Source: CBDCFV01 sp965261795
Lineage (GTDB): Bacteria; Chloroflexota; Dehalococcoidia; Lucifugimonadales; UBA3495
Assembly (NCBI GenBank): GCA_965261795.1
Contig: OZ253476.1
Coordinates: forward strand, 4,464,001-4,528,000
Direction of reading: 5' to 3'
Length of the DNA: 64,000 nt
This document shows positions 1-7,428 of this stretch, in pieces. Below the pieces are notes generated by a model that ran no database searches, was not told the origin of the DNA, and worked only from the letters and a program-made list of their open reading frames with translations. The first letter of the stretch is position 1, and the number at the start of each line of letters is the position of its first letter. Both the position numbers and the translations under genes were made by a program.

Positions 1-721
1 CGGGTTCGCCAACCACTACGGTGCGTGTGATGTCGGAGCAGTACCCCTCCACTATTGCGCCCATGTCAATCACTATCGGCTCCCCCGCTTGAATAGCACG
101 GTCAGATGGACGATGGTGGGCCATGGCGCCGTTCGGGCCGGAGGCTACGATGGTGTCGAAGCTGATGCCGTCAGCGCCGAAGTCCCGCATCGCCATTTCC
201 ATGCGCCAAGCCACTTCCCTCTCGGTCATACCTGCCGTTATGTTGGGGCACACCGCTTCCATTGCCGCGTCGGAAGCGTCGATGGCTCTTTGCAGCAAAG
301 CCAACTCGCGCTGGTCCTTGAATACCCGTCCTTCCTCCGGCATCTCGGCCGTGGCGATTATGGAAACCTGGCTCAGAGCGCTGTCGTCCTTAACGGCGCC
401 GACCAAGCTGTTGTAGGTCGCTACCGTCATATCCCGGCTTTCAAAACCGACGCGCTTGACGCCGGTCTCCTTCAATTGCTCAAGAAACCAGTCCCAGCCG
501 CCCCGTACCTGCATCACTTGGAAGTCGGGAGCTTGGTTGGTTGCCTGTTCGGTGTACCGGGAGTCGGTGACAAGGACCGCCCGTTCCGAAGAGATAAAGA
601 GATAACCGGCAGACCCCGTGAAACCCGACAGGTACCGGCGATTTTCCGGCGCCGAAATCAGCAGGGCGTCCAACTCTTTCTCTGGAAACTGGGCCACCAA
701 TCTGTTCAAGCGGTCACTCAT
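1..721 (-). CDS. M24-family Xaa-Pro aminopeptidase (3' end beyond window)
   Basis: The visible 240 codons give the creatinase-like N-terminal domain and the start of the pita-bread metallopeptidase domain. Motifs seen are HHRPSD, then the metal-ligand region IDMGAIVEGYCSDITRT with the two expected Asp residues; the later His and Glu ligands lie outside the window. The family cleaves N-terminal residues before proline, in the cytoplasm, with two metal ions. The ATG at 721 overlaps the aroQ stop by four bases (ATGA), so the two genes are probably translationally coupled. Peptidases of this type often sit beside aroQ and efp; efp, if present, would be off the left edge. Prolidase cannot be separated from aminopeptidase P on this fragment. 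Confidence 0.9.
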   Translation of the reverse strand, partial: MSDRLNRLVAQFPEKELDALLISAPENRRYLSGFTGSAGYLFISSERAVLVTDSRYTEQATNQAPDFQVMQVRGGWDWFLEQLKETGVKRVGFESRDMTVATYNSLVGAVKDDSALSQVSIIATAEMPEEGRVFKDQRELALLQRAIDASDAAMEAVCPNITAGMTEREVAWRMEMAMRDFGADGISFDTIVASGPNGAMAHHRPSDRAIQAGEPIVIDMGAIVEGYCSDITRTVVVGEP

Positions 722-1167
722 TCCGCTTCCTCCTCTTTCGTTTGCGCAGCAAGGATGTCCAGAGCCGCAGTATAGCTTCTAAAGCCAAACCCGGCAATTG
801 TACCTCTCGCGATGTCGCTGATTACCGAGTGGCGTCGGTACTCCTCCCTGGCTTGGGGGTTACCCAAGTGGACTTCGATCACCGGCACTTTGGCGTCGAT
901 CAAGGCGTCCTTCAACGAAAGTCCGTAGCCGGTCAGGGCGCCTGGGTTGAGGATGATCCCCTGAATCTTTCCCCAGTTTTCCTGGATACAATCTATAAGG
1001 CTTCCCTCATGGTTGGACTGAAAGAATATGACCTCGACGCCAAGCCTGTCCGCCAAGGAAGCAATCTCTTCGTTCACTTGGTCCAACGTCCTGGCGCCGT
1101 AAATGTTGACGTCGCGGCGACCGAGGATGTTGATGTTAGGCCCGTTCATCACAAGGAACCTAGCCAA
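718..1167 (-). CDS. aroQ: 3-dehydroquinate dehydratase, type II
   Basis: 149 residues, the usual size for this dodecameric shikimate-pathway enzyme, which turns 3-dehydroquinate into 3-dehydroshikimate. Seen: the N-terminal GPNINILGRRD..IYG block with the catalytic Arg/Tyr loop, FFQSNHEGSLID, and IEVHLGNPQAREEYRRHS with the active-site His and Arg. The segment normally read as AxTHxS is ALTGYGLS here, a small deviation. I start at TTG 1167 because GGAGG lies nine bases upstream and the protein then begins directly before GPN; a longer open frame upstream only runs through xerC. It starts two bases after the xerC stop and its own stop overlaps the peptidase start. Confidence 0.92.
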   Translation of the reverse strand: MARFLVMNGPNINILGRRDVNIYGARTLDQVNEEIASLADRLGVEVIFFQSNHEGSLIDCIQENWGKIQGIILNPGALTGYGLSLKDALIDAKVPVIEVHLGNPQAREEYRRHSVISDIARGTIAGFGFRSYTAALDILAAQTKEEEAE

Positions 1168-1168
1168 T

Positions 1169-2305
1169 TCAGTTGGCCTCCACGTTTTCCATAGTTGAAG
1201 AAGTTGAAGATTCTTCTTGCGCAGCGGCAGCGCCCGAACCGGGCAGCGCGTCACCGGCGTCATCGTTGTCCTGACCAGACCCTTCCGGAACAACCCCGAC
1301 AGTCCGGGCATCGCCGAGAGGATGATTGGCAAGGTACGACACCAAGGCCTCTTGCTTGGTTACGTGGGCATAAATCTGCGTTGTGTTGGGACTGGAATGT
1401 CCCAGCAACTCCTGTATCACCCGCAGGTCCGCCCCGCCTTCCAGCATGTGCGTGGCGAAGGTGTGCCGTAACGTATGAGGATGCACGCCGTCTCGTGTTT
1501 GGGCTTGGCCGGAGTAACGTTCGACCAGTTTTTCTATGCTTCTGCGGGAGAGGCGTTTCCCGTACCGGTTCAAGAACATGGCCGGTTCCGTACCGGATGC
1601 CAGCTCAGGTCTGGACTCCTGGAGGTACCGCCGCAAAGCGGCAGCCGCGTGTTGGCCGAACACCACCAACCGCTCCTTGGACCCCTTTCCTCTCACCAAT
1701 ATTTCCTGGCGGTCAAAGTTGACGTGGGGGATGTCCATCGACTGGATTTCCGCCAGCCTGACGCCGCAGGCATAAAGCACCTCGAGGATCGCCCGGTCCC
1801 GGATGCCCATAGCCGTCGATTCGTCCGGGGTCTCCAGCAAGCGCTGCACTTCTTTCTGGCCCAGGAACACGGGGAGGGGCTTATCGAGTTTTACGCTGAA
1901 GCTGCGGCCGGAGGGGACCGGGGTGATGTTGAACAACCCCTGTTGCACCAAGAATTGGTAAAACGACCGTAGCACCGTCAGCTTGCGGGAGATGCTCACC
2001 CGGGCGTACCCCTTGTTTCCTTCCTTGGCTTCCATGGCGAGCCACGCAAGAAAGCCACGCAACATGGGCCGGTCCATATCCTCAAGGGTTAGTCCTTGCA
2101 GTTGAAGATACGTCCGGAATGACCGGATGTCGTCCAGATAAACGCGGACGGTGTTTTCGGACAGGCCCTTTTGACCTCTCAGGTAGTAGGGGTACCGCTC
2201 CACCAGCGCGTCGAACCGCGTTAGCTCCGGACTTGTCGCGTCCCCAGAGCCTTGAGGGTCCGGTTCCTCCGGGGCCTGACGGGTGATGGAACGGTTAAGA
2301 GCCAA
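1169..2305 (-). CDS. xerC: Tyrosine recombinase, XerC/XerD type
   Basis: About 378 residues. An N-terminal SAM-like core-binding domain (roughly 30-140) precedes the catalytic domain, with all active-site residues visible: Arg in GVRLAEI, Lys in GKGSKER, HTLRH, His in LLGHSS and Tyr in QIYAHV. A chromosome-dimer-resolution recombinase is the likely role, since the gene follows topA as in many Firmicutes and Chloroflexi. The C-terminal tail after the Tyr is unusually long (about 60 residues), Ser/Ala/Asp-rich and probably disordered. The start is TTG, lying inside the last codons of topA (11-base overlap); a start a few codons later is possible, giving a protein closer to the usual 300 residues. 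Confidence 0.88.
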   Translation of the reverse strand: MALNRSITRQAPEEPDPQGSGDATSPELTRFDALVERYPYYLRGQKGLSENTVRVYLDDIRSFRTYLQLQGLTLEDMDRPMLRGFLAWLAMEAKEGNKGYARVSISRKLTVLRSFYQFLVQQGLFNITPVPSGRSFSVKLDKPLPVFLGQKEVQRLLETPDESTAMGIRDRAILEVLYACGVRLAEIQSMDIPHVNFDRQEILVRGKGSKERLVVFGQHAAAALRRYLQESRPELASGTEPAMFLNRYGKRLSRRSIEKLVERYSGQAQTRDGVHPHTLRHTFATHMLEGGADLRVIQELLGHSSPNTTQIYAHVTKQEALVSYLANHPLGDARTVGVVPEGSGQDNDDAGDALPGSGAAAAQEESSTSSTMENVEAN

Positions 2306-4676
2306 CTGCCTCCAACTCCTGGGCCGCGTCCTCGATCGCCTCCTGCCAACTGCACGAGGTACATGCCGAGTTGCTGCGGCCCTTCTGCACCATCAGGCTG
2401 CCGCACTCGGGGCAGGGCGTTGGCAATGGCGGTTGGTTAAGCAGCAAGTCGCAATTGGGGTACTTAGAGCAGCCCCAGAAGGGCCGTCCGCCCTTCCCTC
2501 GGGCGCGACGCTCCACGATGTCTCCGCCGCACTTTGGGCAAGCAACCCCGGTCTTTTTCAGAAGGTTGCGGCGATTATCGCAAGGATTCTCGTCGGCGTT
2601 GTAGCCGGTGCAAGCCAGGAAGCGCCCATAGCGGCCTGACTTGATGACCATTGGCCGGCTGCATTTCTCGCAGACCTCATCGGTCTCTTCCTCGAACGGT
2701 TGCGACGGATTGTCCCCCATGTCCTTGGTGTTGCGGCACTTGGGGTAGCCGGTACAGGCCAGGAAGCGCCCGAACCGGCCCGATTTTATCGCCATGGGGC
2801 TGCCGCACTTTTCGCAGACCTCGTCGGTCTCCTCAGCGCGGGTGAAGGTTTCGGTGGCTTGGTTCAACGCTTCATGGAACGGGTTATAAAAATCGCGCAA
2901 CACCGGCACCCATTCACGCTCCCCCTGCGCCACGTCGTCCAAGTCTTCTTCCATCCTGGCGGTGAAGTCGACGTCCATGACATCGGTGAAGTGCTCGGTC
3001 AGCAAGTCGGTCACAGTGAAGCCCAAAGGCGTCGGCGTGAGGCGATTGCGTTCCCTGTCCACGTACTGCCGGCTTACCAGCGTGCCTATCGTAGGGGCAT
3101 AAGTGCTGGGGCGTCCGATGCCTTTTTCCTCCATTTCCTTGATGAGAGTAGCTTCAGTATAGCGGGGGGGCGGCTCAGTGAAGTGCTGATTAGCCTCTAG
3201 TTTCGCGCATTCCAAAGCGTCGTCAACGGCGAGGACCGGCAGCGTCTTGCTGCTGTCGCCGTCATTGCTGTCGTCTCGCCCCTCCAGGTAGACCGCCCGG
3301 AAGCCGGCAAACTTCAGGACGGACCCTGTGGCGCGGAAGTTATAAATACTGCCGGAGTTACAGGCTGCGTCGATGTCAGCGGTGGTGGCCTCGGATATAG
3401 CATCGGCCATCTGGCTGGCCAGCATCCGGGACCAGATAAGGGTGTACAAGTTCAATTGTTCGGTAGTCAGATGTGAACGCAGCGATTGCGGGTCGCGCCG
3501 TATGGAGGTGGGGCGAATGGCCTCGTGGGCCTCTTGGGCTCCCTTGGCCCGCCGGGTGAACACCCTCGGCTGGACGGGCTTGTGGTCTTTGCCGTAGCGC
3601 GCCTCGATGTACTCCCGCACTTCGGCGATAGCTGACGCGGCAACTTGGGTGGAGTCGGTGCGCATGTAGGTAATCAAACCTACTGGAGCGCCGCCGTCAA
3701 CGTCCAGGCCCTCGTAGAGTTGCTGGGCAACGGACATGGTCCGCTGGGCGGTGAACCGAAGCTTTCGGCCCGCCTCCTGTTGCAGCGTACTGGTAATGAA
3801 AGGGGCCGCCGGGCGCTGACGGACATCGCGCTTGCGGACGTCGGCCACTTTGTAGGACGCTCCGGACAATTCGGTCTCGTACTGCCGGGCCTCCTCTTCC
3901 TTGGCTAAGCTTATGCGCTTGCGTTGTCCCTTCACTGAGTGGAGGGCCGCGCCAAACTGGGTGGTGTCGCCTTCTTTTTGGAGTAAGGCGTCGATAGTCC
4001 AGGACTCCACCGGGACGAAAACCTGTATCTCCCGCTCCCGGTCTACGACGAGCCGCAGCGCCACCGACTGGACCCTCCCCGCCGAAAGGCCCCGTTGCAC
4101 CCTGCGCCACAGCAGCGGACTGATTTGATAGCCAACCAGCCGGTCCAGTATGCGCCGGGCCTGCTGGGCGTTCACCAACTGCATGTCGATGTCCCTGGGG
4201 TTTTTGAACGCCTCTTCCACCGCGTCTTTAGTAATTTCGTGGAAGACCACCCTCTTTGGCGGGACCGTTCGCTGGTCCCATTTGGCGGCGGCTTGCAGGT
4301 GCCACGAAATGGCTTCGCCTTCCCGGTCAGGGTCGGTCGCCAGATAGATGCTTGAAGCGCCCTCGCCGGCTTTCTTCAAGTCGTTCAGGATGGTCCGTTT
4401 GTCCCTCATCACGACGTAGGACGGCTCAAAGTCGTGCTCCACGTCCACGCCGATTTTGCTCTTCGGCAGGTCGCGCACATGGCCTTGAGAGGCTGCCACG
4501 ACGTACTTGTTCCCCAGTATCTGGCCCACAGTACGGGCCTTCGCCGGAGACTCTACGATCACCAGGTTTTTGCCGGCCGCACTGCTACGAGACGCCGGTT
4601 TCGTCGGTTTCTTGGTGGCGCCGGAAGCAGCCTTGCGCCCCTTGGGTTTAGCTGCCGGTTTGGATTTAGTTGCCAT
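2295..4676 (-). CDS. topA: DNA topoisomerase I (type IA)
   Basis: 793 residues; relaxes negative supercoils behind transcription and replication. Seen: a basic Lys/Ala/Pro-rich tail at 1-35, the Toprim start LVIVESPAKA (38-47), the acidic Toprim motif DPDRE (115-119) and the catalytic Tyr337 in LITYMRTDS. At the C-terminus there are four tandem C4 zinc ribbons, starting CEKCGSP, CEKCSRP, CPKCGGD and CPECGSL; the last is shortened. It overlaps dprA upstream and xerC downstream by 11 bases each, which suggests a single transcript. Confidence 0.97.
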   Translation of the reverse strand: MATKSKPAAKPKGRKAASGATKKPTKPASRSSAAGKNLVIVESPAKARTVGQILGNKYVVAASQGHVRDLPKSKIGVDVEHDFEPSYVVMRDKRTILNDLKKAGEGASSIYLATDPDREGEAISWHLQAAAKWDQRTVPPKRVVFHEITKDAVEEAFKNPRDIDMQLVNAQQARRILDRLVGYQISPLLWRRVQRGLSAGRVQSVALRLVVDREREIQVFVPVESWTIDALLQKEGDTTQFGAALHSVKGQRKRISLAKEEEARQYETELSGASYKVADVRKRDVRQRPAAPFITSTLQQEAGRKLRFTAQRTMSVAQQLYEGLDVDGGAPVGLITYMRTDSTQVAASAIAEVREYIEARYGKDHKPVQPRVFTRRAKGAQEAHEAIRPTSIRRDPQSLRSHLTTEQLNLYTLIWSRMLASQMADAISEATTADIDAACNSGSIYNFRATGSVLKFAGFRAVYLEGRDDSNDGDSSKTLPVLAVDDALECAKLEANQHFTEPPPRYTEATLIKEMEEKGIGRPSTYAPTIGTLVSRQYVDRERNRLTPTPLGFTVTDLLTEHFTDVMDVDFTARMEEDLDDVAQGEREWVPVLRDFYNPFHEALNQATETFTRAEETDEVCEKCGSPMAIKSGRFGRFLACTGYPKCRNTKDMGDNPSQPFEEETDEVCEKCSRPMVIKSGRYGRFLACTGYNADENPCDNRRNLLKKTGVACPKCGGDIVERRARGKGGRPFWGCSKYPNCDLLLNQPPLPTPCPECGSLMVQKGRSNSACTSCSWQEAIEDAAQELEAVGS

Positions 4677-5790
4677 ATACTTGGGATACCTCCCGGACTC
4701 TAACGTAATGCATGCACCCCACCTGTTGGATCAAACCCTTGATCTCCAATATGGCCAACATGCTGCTGGCAGCCGCGATGGGAATGTTAGCAGTCCTGCG
4801 AATATCGTCAATGTGCAGCGGTTCTTCGTTGAGATGCCTCAACAGCGACAGTTCGTCGTCATCCTCCGGCATCTCCGGCATGGGCATCTCCGGCATGGGC
4901 AAAGGCGGCTGATAGGCGACCGTCGTCAAGTTTAGCTCCTCCAGGATATCCTCGACGCTGGAAACCAGTTTGGCGCCGTCCTGGATTAACCGGTTGGTCA
5001 ACTTGCTCATCGGAGAAAATATGCCGCCCGGTACGCAGAAGACTTCCCTGTTCTGTTCAAGCGCATGATACACCGTCCACCGGGCGCCGCTACCCTCTCC
5101 GGCCTCCACCACCAGTGTTCCCAGGGTCATCCCGCTGATCAGCCGGTTCCTGCGGGGAAAATTCCGTGCCTCGGGCCTGACACCCAGTGGGTACTCGCTC
5201 ACCACGGCCCCGTTTTCGGTAATCTGTTGCGCCAGGTTGGCGTGTTCAGGAGGGTATATCGTGTGCAATCCGTTGGCCAGGACCGCCACCGTGCGCGCTC
5301 CGCCTTCTAATGCAATGCGATGGGCAACGCTGTCAACGCCGCGGGCCAAGCCGCTGACGACAGCAATTCCGTTTCTGGCGAGGTCTTGAGTTAACGCGCT
5401 CGCAACCTCCCTTCCGTAGCTGGTCGGGCCACGTGTGCCCACAACGGCCACCGAGCGTTCATCGGAGGGAAGTAGAGTCCCTCTGTAGTATAAGACAGCC
5501 GGTGGGTCGGCGATCTCCTTGAGGCGAGACGGGTACGTTTCGTTATGCCAATTTACCGCCTGCACCCCGGCGCGGGCAAGCCTCTCCATTTCCAGGTCCG
5601 GGGAAGTACGCGCCCTTACGGCGTCAACCTCTCGGATAACGCGATCGTCCATACCCGCAAACTTAAGGTCAGACGCGCTTGCGAGCCAAGCGCTCTCAAG
5701 GCTCCCAAAGCAGGCCTCAAGCTTCCGAAACTTGACCGTCCCCAACCGGGCAACTTGGTTCAACGCGATCCAATACTTAATGTCCGTCAT
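4666..5790 (-). CDS. dprA: DNA-processing protein DprA/Smf
   Basis: 374 residues. The family loads RecA onto incoming single-stranded DNA during transformation. An N-terminal helical region (1-70) precedes the Rossmann-like core: AVVGTRGPTSYG, VVSGLARGVDSVAH, and FPRRNRLISGMT with the DNA-binding Arg-rich loop. A winged-helix domain follows at about 310-370. A short duplicated linker, PMPEM PMPEM, sits near residue 300. It is the first gene of the minus-strand run dprA-topA-xerC-aroQ-peptidase. No clear Shine-Dalgarno precedes the ATG at 5790. Confidence 0.95.
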   Translation of the reverse strand: MTDIKYWIALNQVARLGTVKFRKLEACFGSLESAWLASASDLKFAGMDDRVIREVDAVRARTSPDLEMERLARAGVQAVNWHNETYPSRLKEIADPPAVLYYRGTLLPSDERSVAVVGTRGPTSYGREVASALTQDLARNGIAVVSGLARGVDSVAHRIALEGGARTVAVLANGLHTIYPPEHANLAQQITENGAVVSEYPLGVRPEARNFPRRNRLISGMTLGTLVVEAGEGSGARWTVYHALEQNREVFCVPGGIFSPMSKLTNRLIQDGAKLVSSVEDILEELNLTTVAYQPPLPMPEMPMPEMPEDDDELSLLRHLNEEPLHIDDIRRTANIPIAAASSMLAILEIKGLIQQVGCMHYVRVREVSQVYGN

Positions 5791-5949
5791 GCGAGCGATT
5801 CTAGCATACGCTCAAATCGACAAACAATGATGCCCGTGCAGGGGGTCTTACAATGGGCTACGGGAATCTCATTTCTTGAATGAGAGAGGAATAAGTTACG
5901 TTGCACCGCGCACTTTACGTTTGGCGTTGTCCCGTAAATCGCCAGCCTA

Positions 5950-6936
5950 TTACATTCCGGGAACAGTTAAAGTAACTCGGTTAGGGTCGTTTTCAATAGG
6001 TTTAACCTGCAAGATTCCCATCGTGTTCATGTGCTGCAAGACACTGGCAAAGGGACGGTTTAGACTAAATCCGGTGTCTTCCAACAACTCCTCGTATTCG
6101 TCTCCTTCCAATCCGTCCTCTTCGAGAGCTACCCTGCATCGGTTGCCGAATGCTCCCTTGGTAATGGTTTTGCCAACCAATTTGCGAGCCACCTCGTAGC
6201 ACTTGGCTACCATGTAAGGGCGTTGCCACGGAATGAAGTGATCACCCCCCACGACGGCTCTCAGCCTCTTGGCACACTCATTTGTACCATGAACAAACGT
6301 TTCAACACCGGCGGAGCGTAATTCTTTCAGGTAGTCTGCATAGTCGCCATCATCCGAAATCAGAACGTAGACAGATTCTCGAGGCCTGAAGGAGTCTTGG
6401 AATGCGGCCCTGCCATCATCCATGATATGGCGGTCAGCATCGGAATGACAAGAAACCATTGTGAAACCAGTGCTTTGCAAAGCCTTACCCTGTGGTGAGT
6501 GCTCAACTCCCCACATCCCGCCTATGCCATGTGGAACGTAAGCGTACAGCACGGTGTTGGCTTGGCTGCCGCATAGCAGGTCTATGTACTGGCGCAATTC
6601 ATCCCAGACCTCATCTATGCCCTCTGCATCGACACCCAGATTCTGGAAATCCCAATCGACGATTCTGTTTTTCCAATTTCTACGCTTGCTAATGACGATC
6701 CTCCTTTTCTTGAAAAATTCGGGAGTGACACCGCGCTCCTTGGCGATGGAAAACAACGCGGCCAGCGCGTTCGCGTCGGGAACGTTGCTCCCACGCTCCC
6801 AACGCGAAAGCGTATTTACCGGGACATCGAGAAACTCCGCCAACTGTGCTTGGCTGAGGCCCAACTTCCCCCGCAGTTCTGGCAGAACCGCTGCTTGGAA
6901 AACGAATGCGTGGTCTTCAGGTCGAATCGGGGCCAT
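5950..6936 (-). CDS. XRE-type HTH fused to NYN (PIN-like) ribonuclease domain
   Basis: 328 residues in three parts. Residues 15-70 form an XRE/HTH_3 domain (LSQAQLAEFLDVPVNTLSRW). Residues 91-235 look like a NYN/LabA domain with its acidic residues in place: Asp94 in DWDFQN, Asp166/168 in SDADRH, and the SDDGDY motif near 195-199. Residues 245-328 resemble a winged helix. NYN domains are Mg-dependent RNases; a DNA-binding head suggests an autoregulated nuclease, by analogy with self-regulating toxins. AGAGG is six bases before the ATG. The gene stands alone between dprA and a long spacer holding an array of ACAA/TTGT half-sites, its likely operator. The substrate is unknown. Confidence 0.7.
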   Translation of the reverse strand: MAPIRPEDHAFVFQAAVLPELRGKLGLSQAQLAEFLDVPVNTLSRWERGSNVPDANALAALFSIAKERGVTPEFFKKRRIVISKRRNWKNRIVDWDFQNLGVDAEGIDEVWDELRQYIDLLCGSQANTVLYAYVPHGIGGMWGVEHSPQGKALQSTGFTMVSCHSDADRHIMDDGRAAFQDSFRPRESVYVLISDDGDYADYLKELRSAGVETFVHGTNECAKRLRAVVGGDHFIPWQRPYMVAKCYEVARKLVGKTITKGAFGNRCRVALEEDGLEGDEYEELLEDTGFSLNRPFASVLQHMNTMGILQVKPIENDPNRVTLTVPGM

Positions 6937-6978
6937 CGGAACCTCTACAAGTCATTTCGGTCACAAAAGTATTTTGCG

Positions 6979-7016
6979 ACAATATAGTATTGTAGTCAAC
7001 ATTCTTGTAGACAACA
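6979..7016 (-). promoter_or_regulatory. Half-site array, probable operator of the HTH-NYN gene
   Basis: The 15-bp palindrome ACAATATAGTATTGT (6979-6993) overlaps by four bases the first of two near-identical 12-mers, TTGTAGTCAACA (6990-7001) and TTGTAGACAACA (7005-7016), set 15 bp apart. All are made of TTGT/ACAA half-sites. On the minus strand TTGACT followed 17 bases later by CAAAAT could be the promoter, so binding here would block it. The AT content stands out from the neighbours. Confidence 0.5.
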
Positions 7017-7031
7017 TATATGATTAAATAG

Positions 7032-7131
7032 CTGGTGTGGGTTGGAGATTTCAGGGGCACACTGCGTTCAACTATCTTGAGGGATTCTTTTCGGTCTGCT
7101 TTTAGACTTCACCAGTTATCCTCTCCAACCC
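7032..7131. ncRNA. Candidate structured RNA (unnamed)
   Basis: A perfect 10-bp inverted repeat, GGGTTGGAGA (7039-7048) with TCTCCAACCC (7122-7131), encloses two small hairpins: TCAA/TTGA at 7068-7080 and GTCT/AGAC at 7094-7107. CTGGTG (7032-7037) and CACCAG (7110-7115) could add a pseudoknot. It is not a tRNA: the T-arm consensus is absent. No family recognised; only the pairing potential supports it. Confidence 0.25.
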
Positions 7132-7173
7132 CCTAATCTGACATAGTTTGACGTTTGGTGCCATCATTCCGAA

Positions 7174-7203
7174 TTGACAATGGAATGAGCCTGATGTTAT
7201 ATT
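7174..7203 (+). promoter_or_regulatory. Sigma70-type promoter for korAB
   Basis: TTGACA at 7174-7179, an 18-base spacer, then TATATT at 7198-7203. It reads toward korA and would leave a leader of about 220 bases. The -35 matches the consensus fully and the -10 in five of six positions. Confidence 0.5.
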
Positions 7204-7428
7204 TCGAGACCGAGTGAACGAAGCACATCACACCTTTGAAGACAGCTTTTAAGGGCAATTCAGCCCTTTCTGCCCGTAGCCACCGACTACGATGACATCC
7301 ATTATAAAATCTGCTTGCCCCAAATCACGGCCCCGTATTTTCCCTGACCCCTTTCCTATTGGACCCAGACTAGTCAACGTCGAACAGCGACGCGTGTCGC
7401 TCTGATCTCTAGCCGGGGAGGATTTCAT

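Larger units (their letters stand above)
6937..7428. other. 492-bp intergenic region before korA
   Basis: No convincing ORF. It holds the operator array next to the HTH-NYN gene, a structured segment at 7032-7131, and a promoter-like pair at 7174-7203 reading toward korA. The last 225 bases would be a long 5' leader, with a small hairpin AAGGGC/GCCCTT at 7251-7268 followed by TTTCT, which could attenuate transcription. Confidence 0.5.

Noticed and set aside
89..775. Long plus-strand open frame opposite the M24 peptidase and aroQ start
   Set aside because: The minus-strand reading gives recognisable peptidase motifs and a coupled start; the plus frame has no family sequence.
7032..7131. Degenerate tRNA
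   Set aside because: Acceptor-like stem is present but no T-arm consensus, no seven-base anticodon loop and no CCA-like end.
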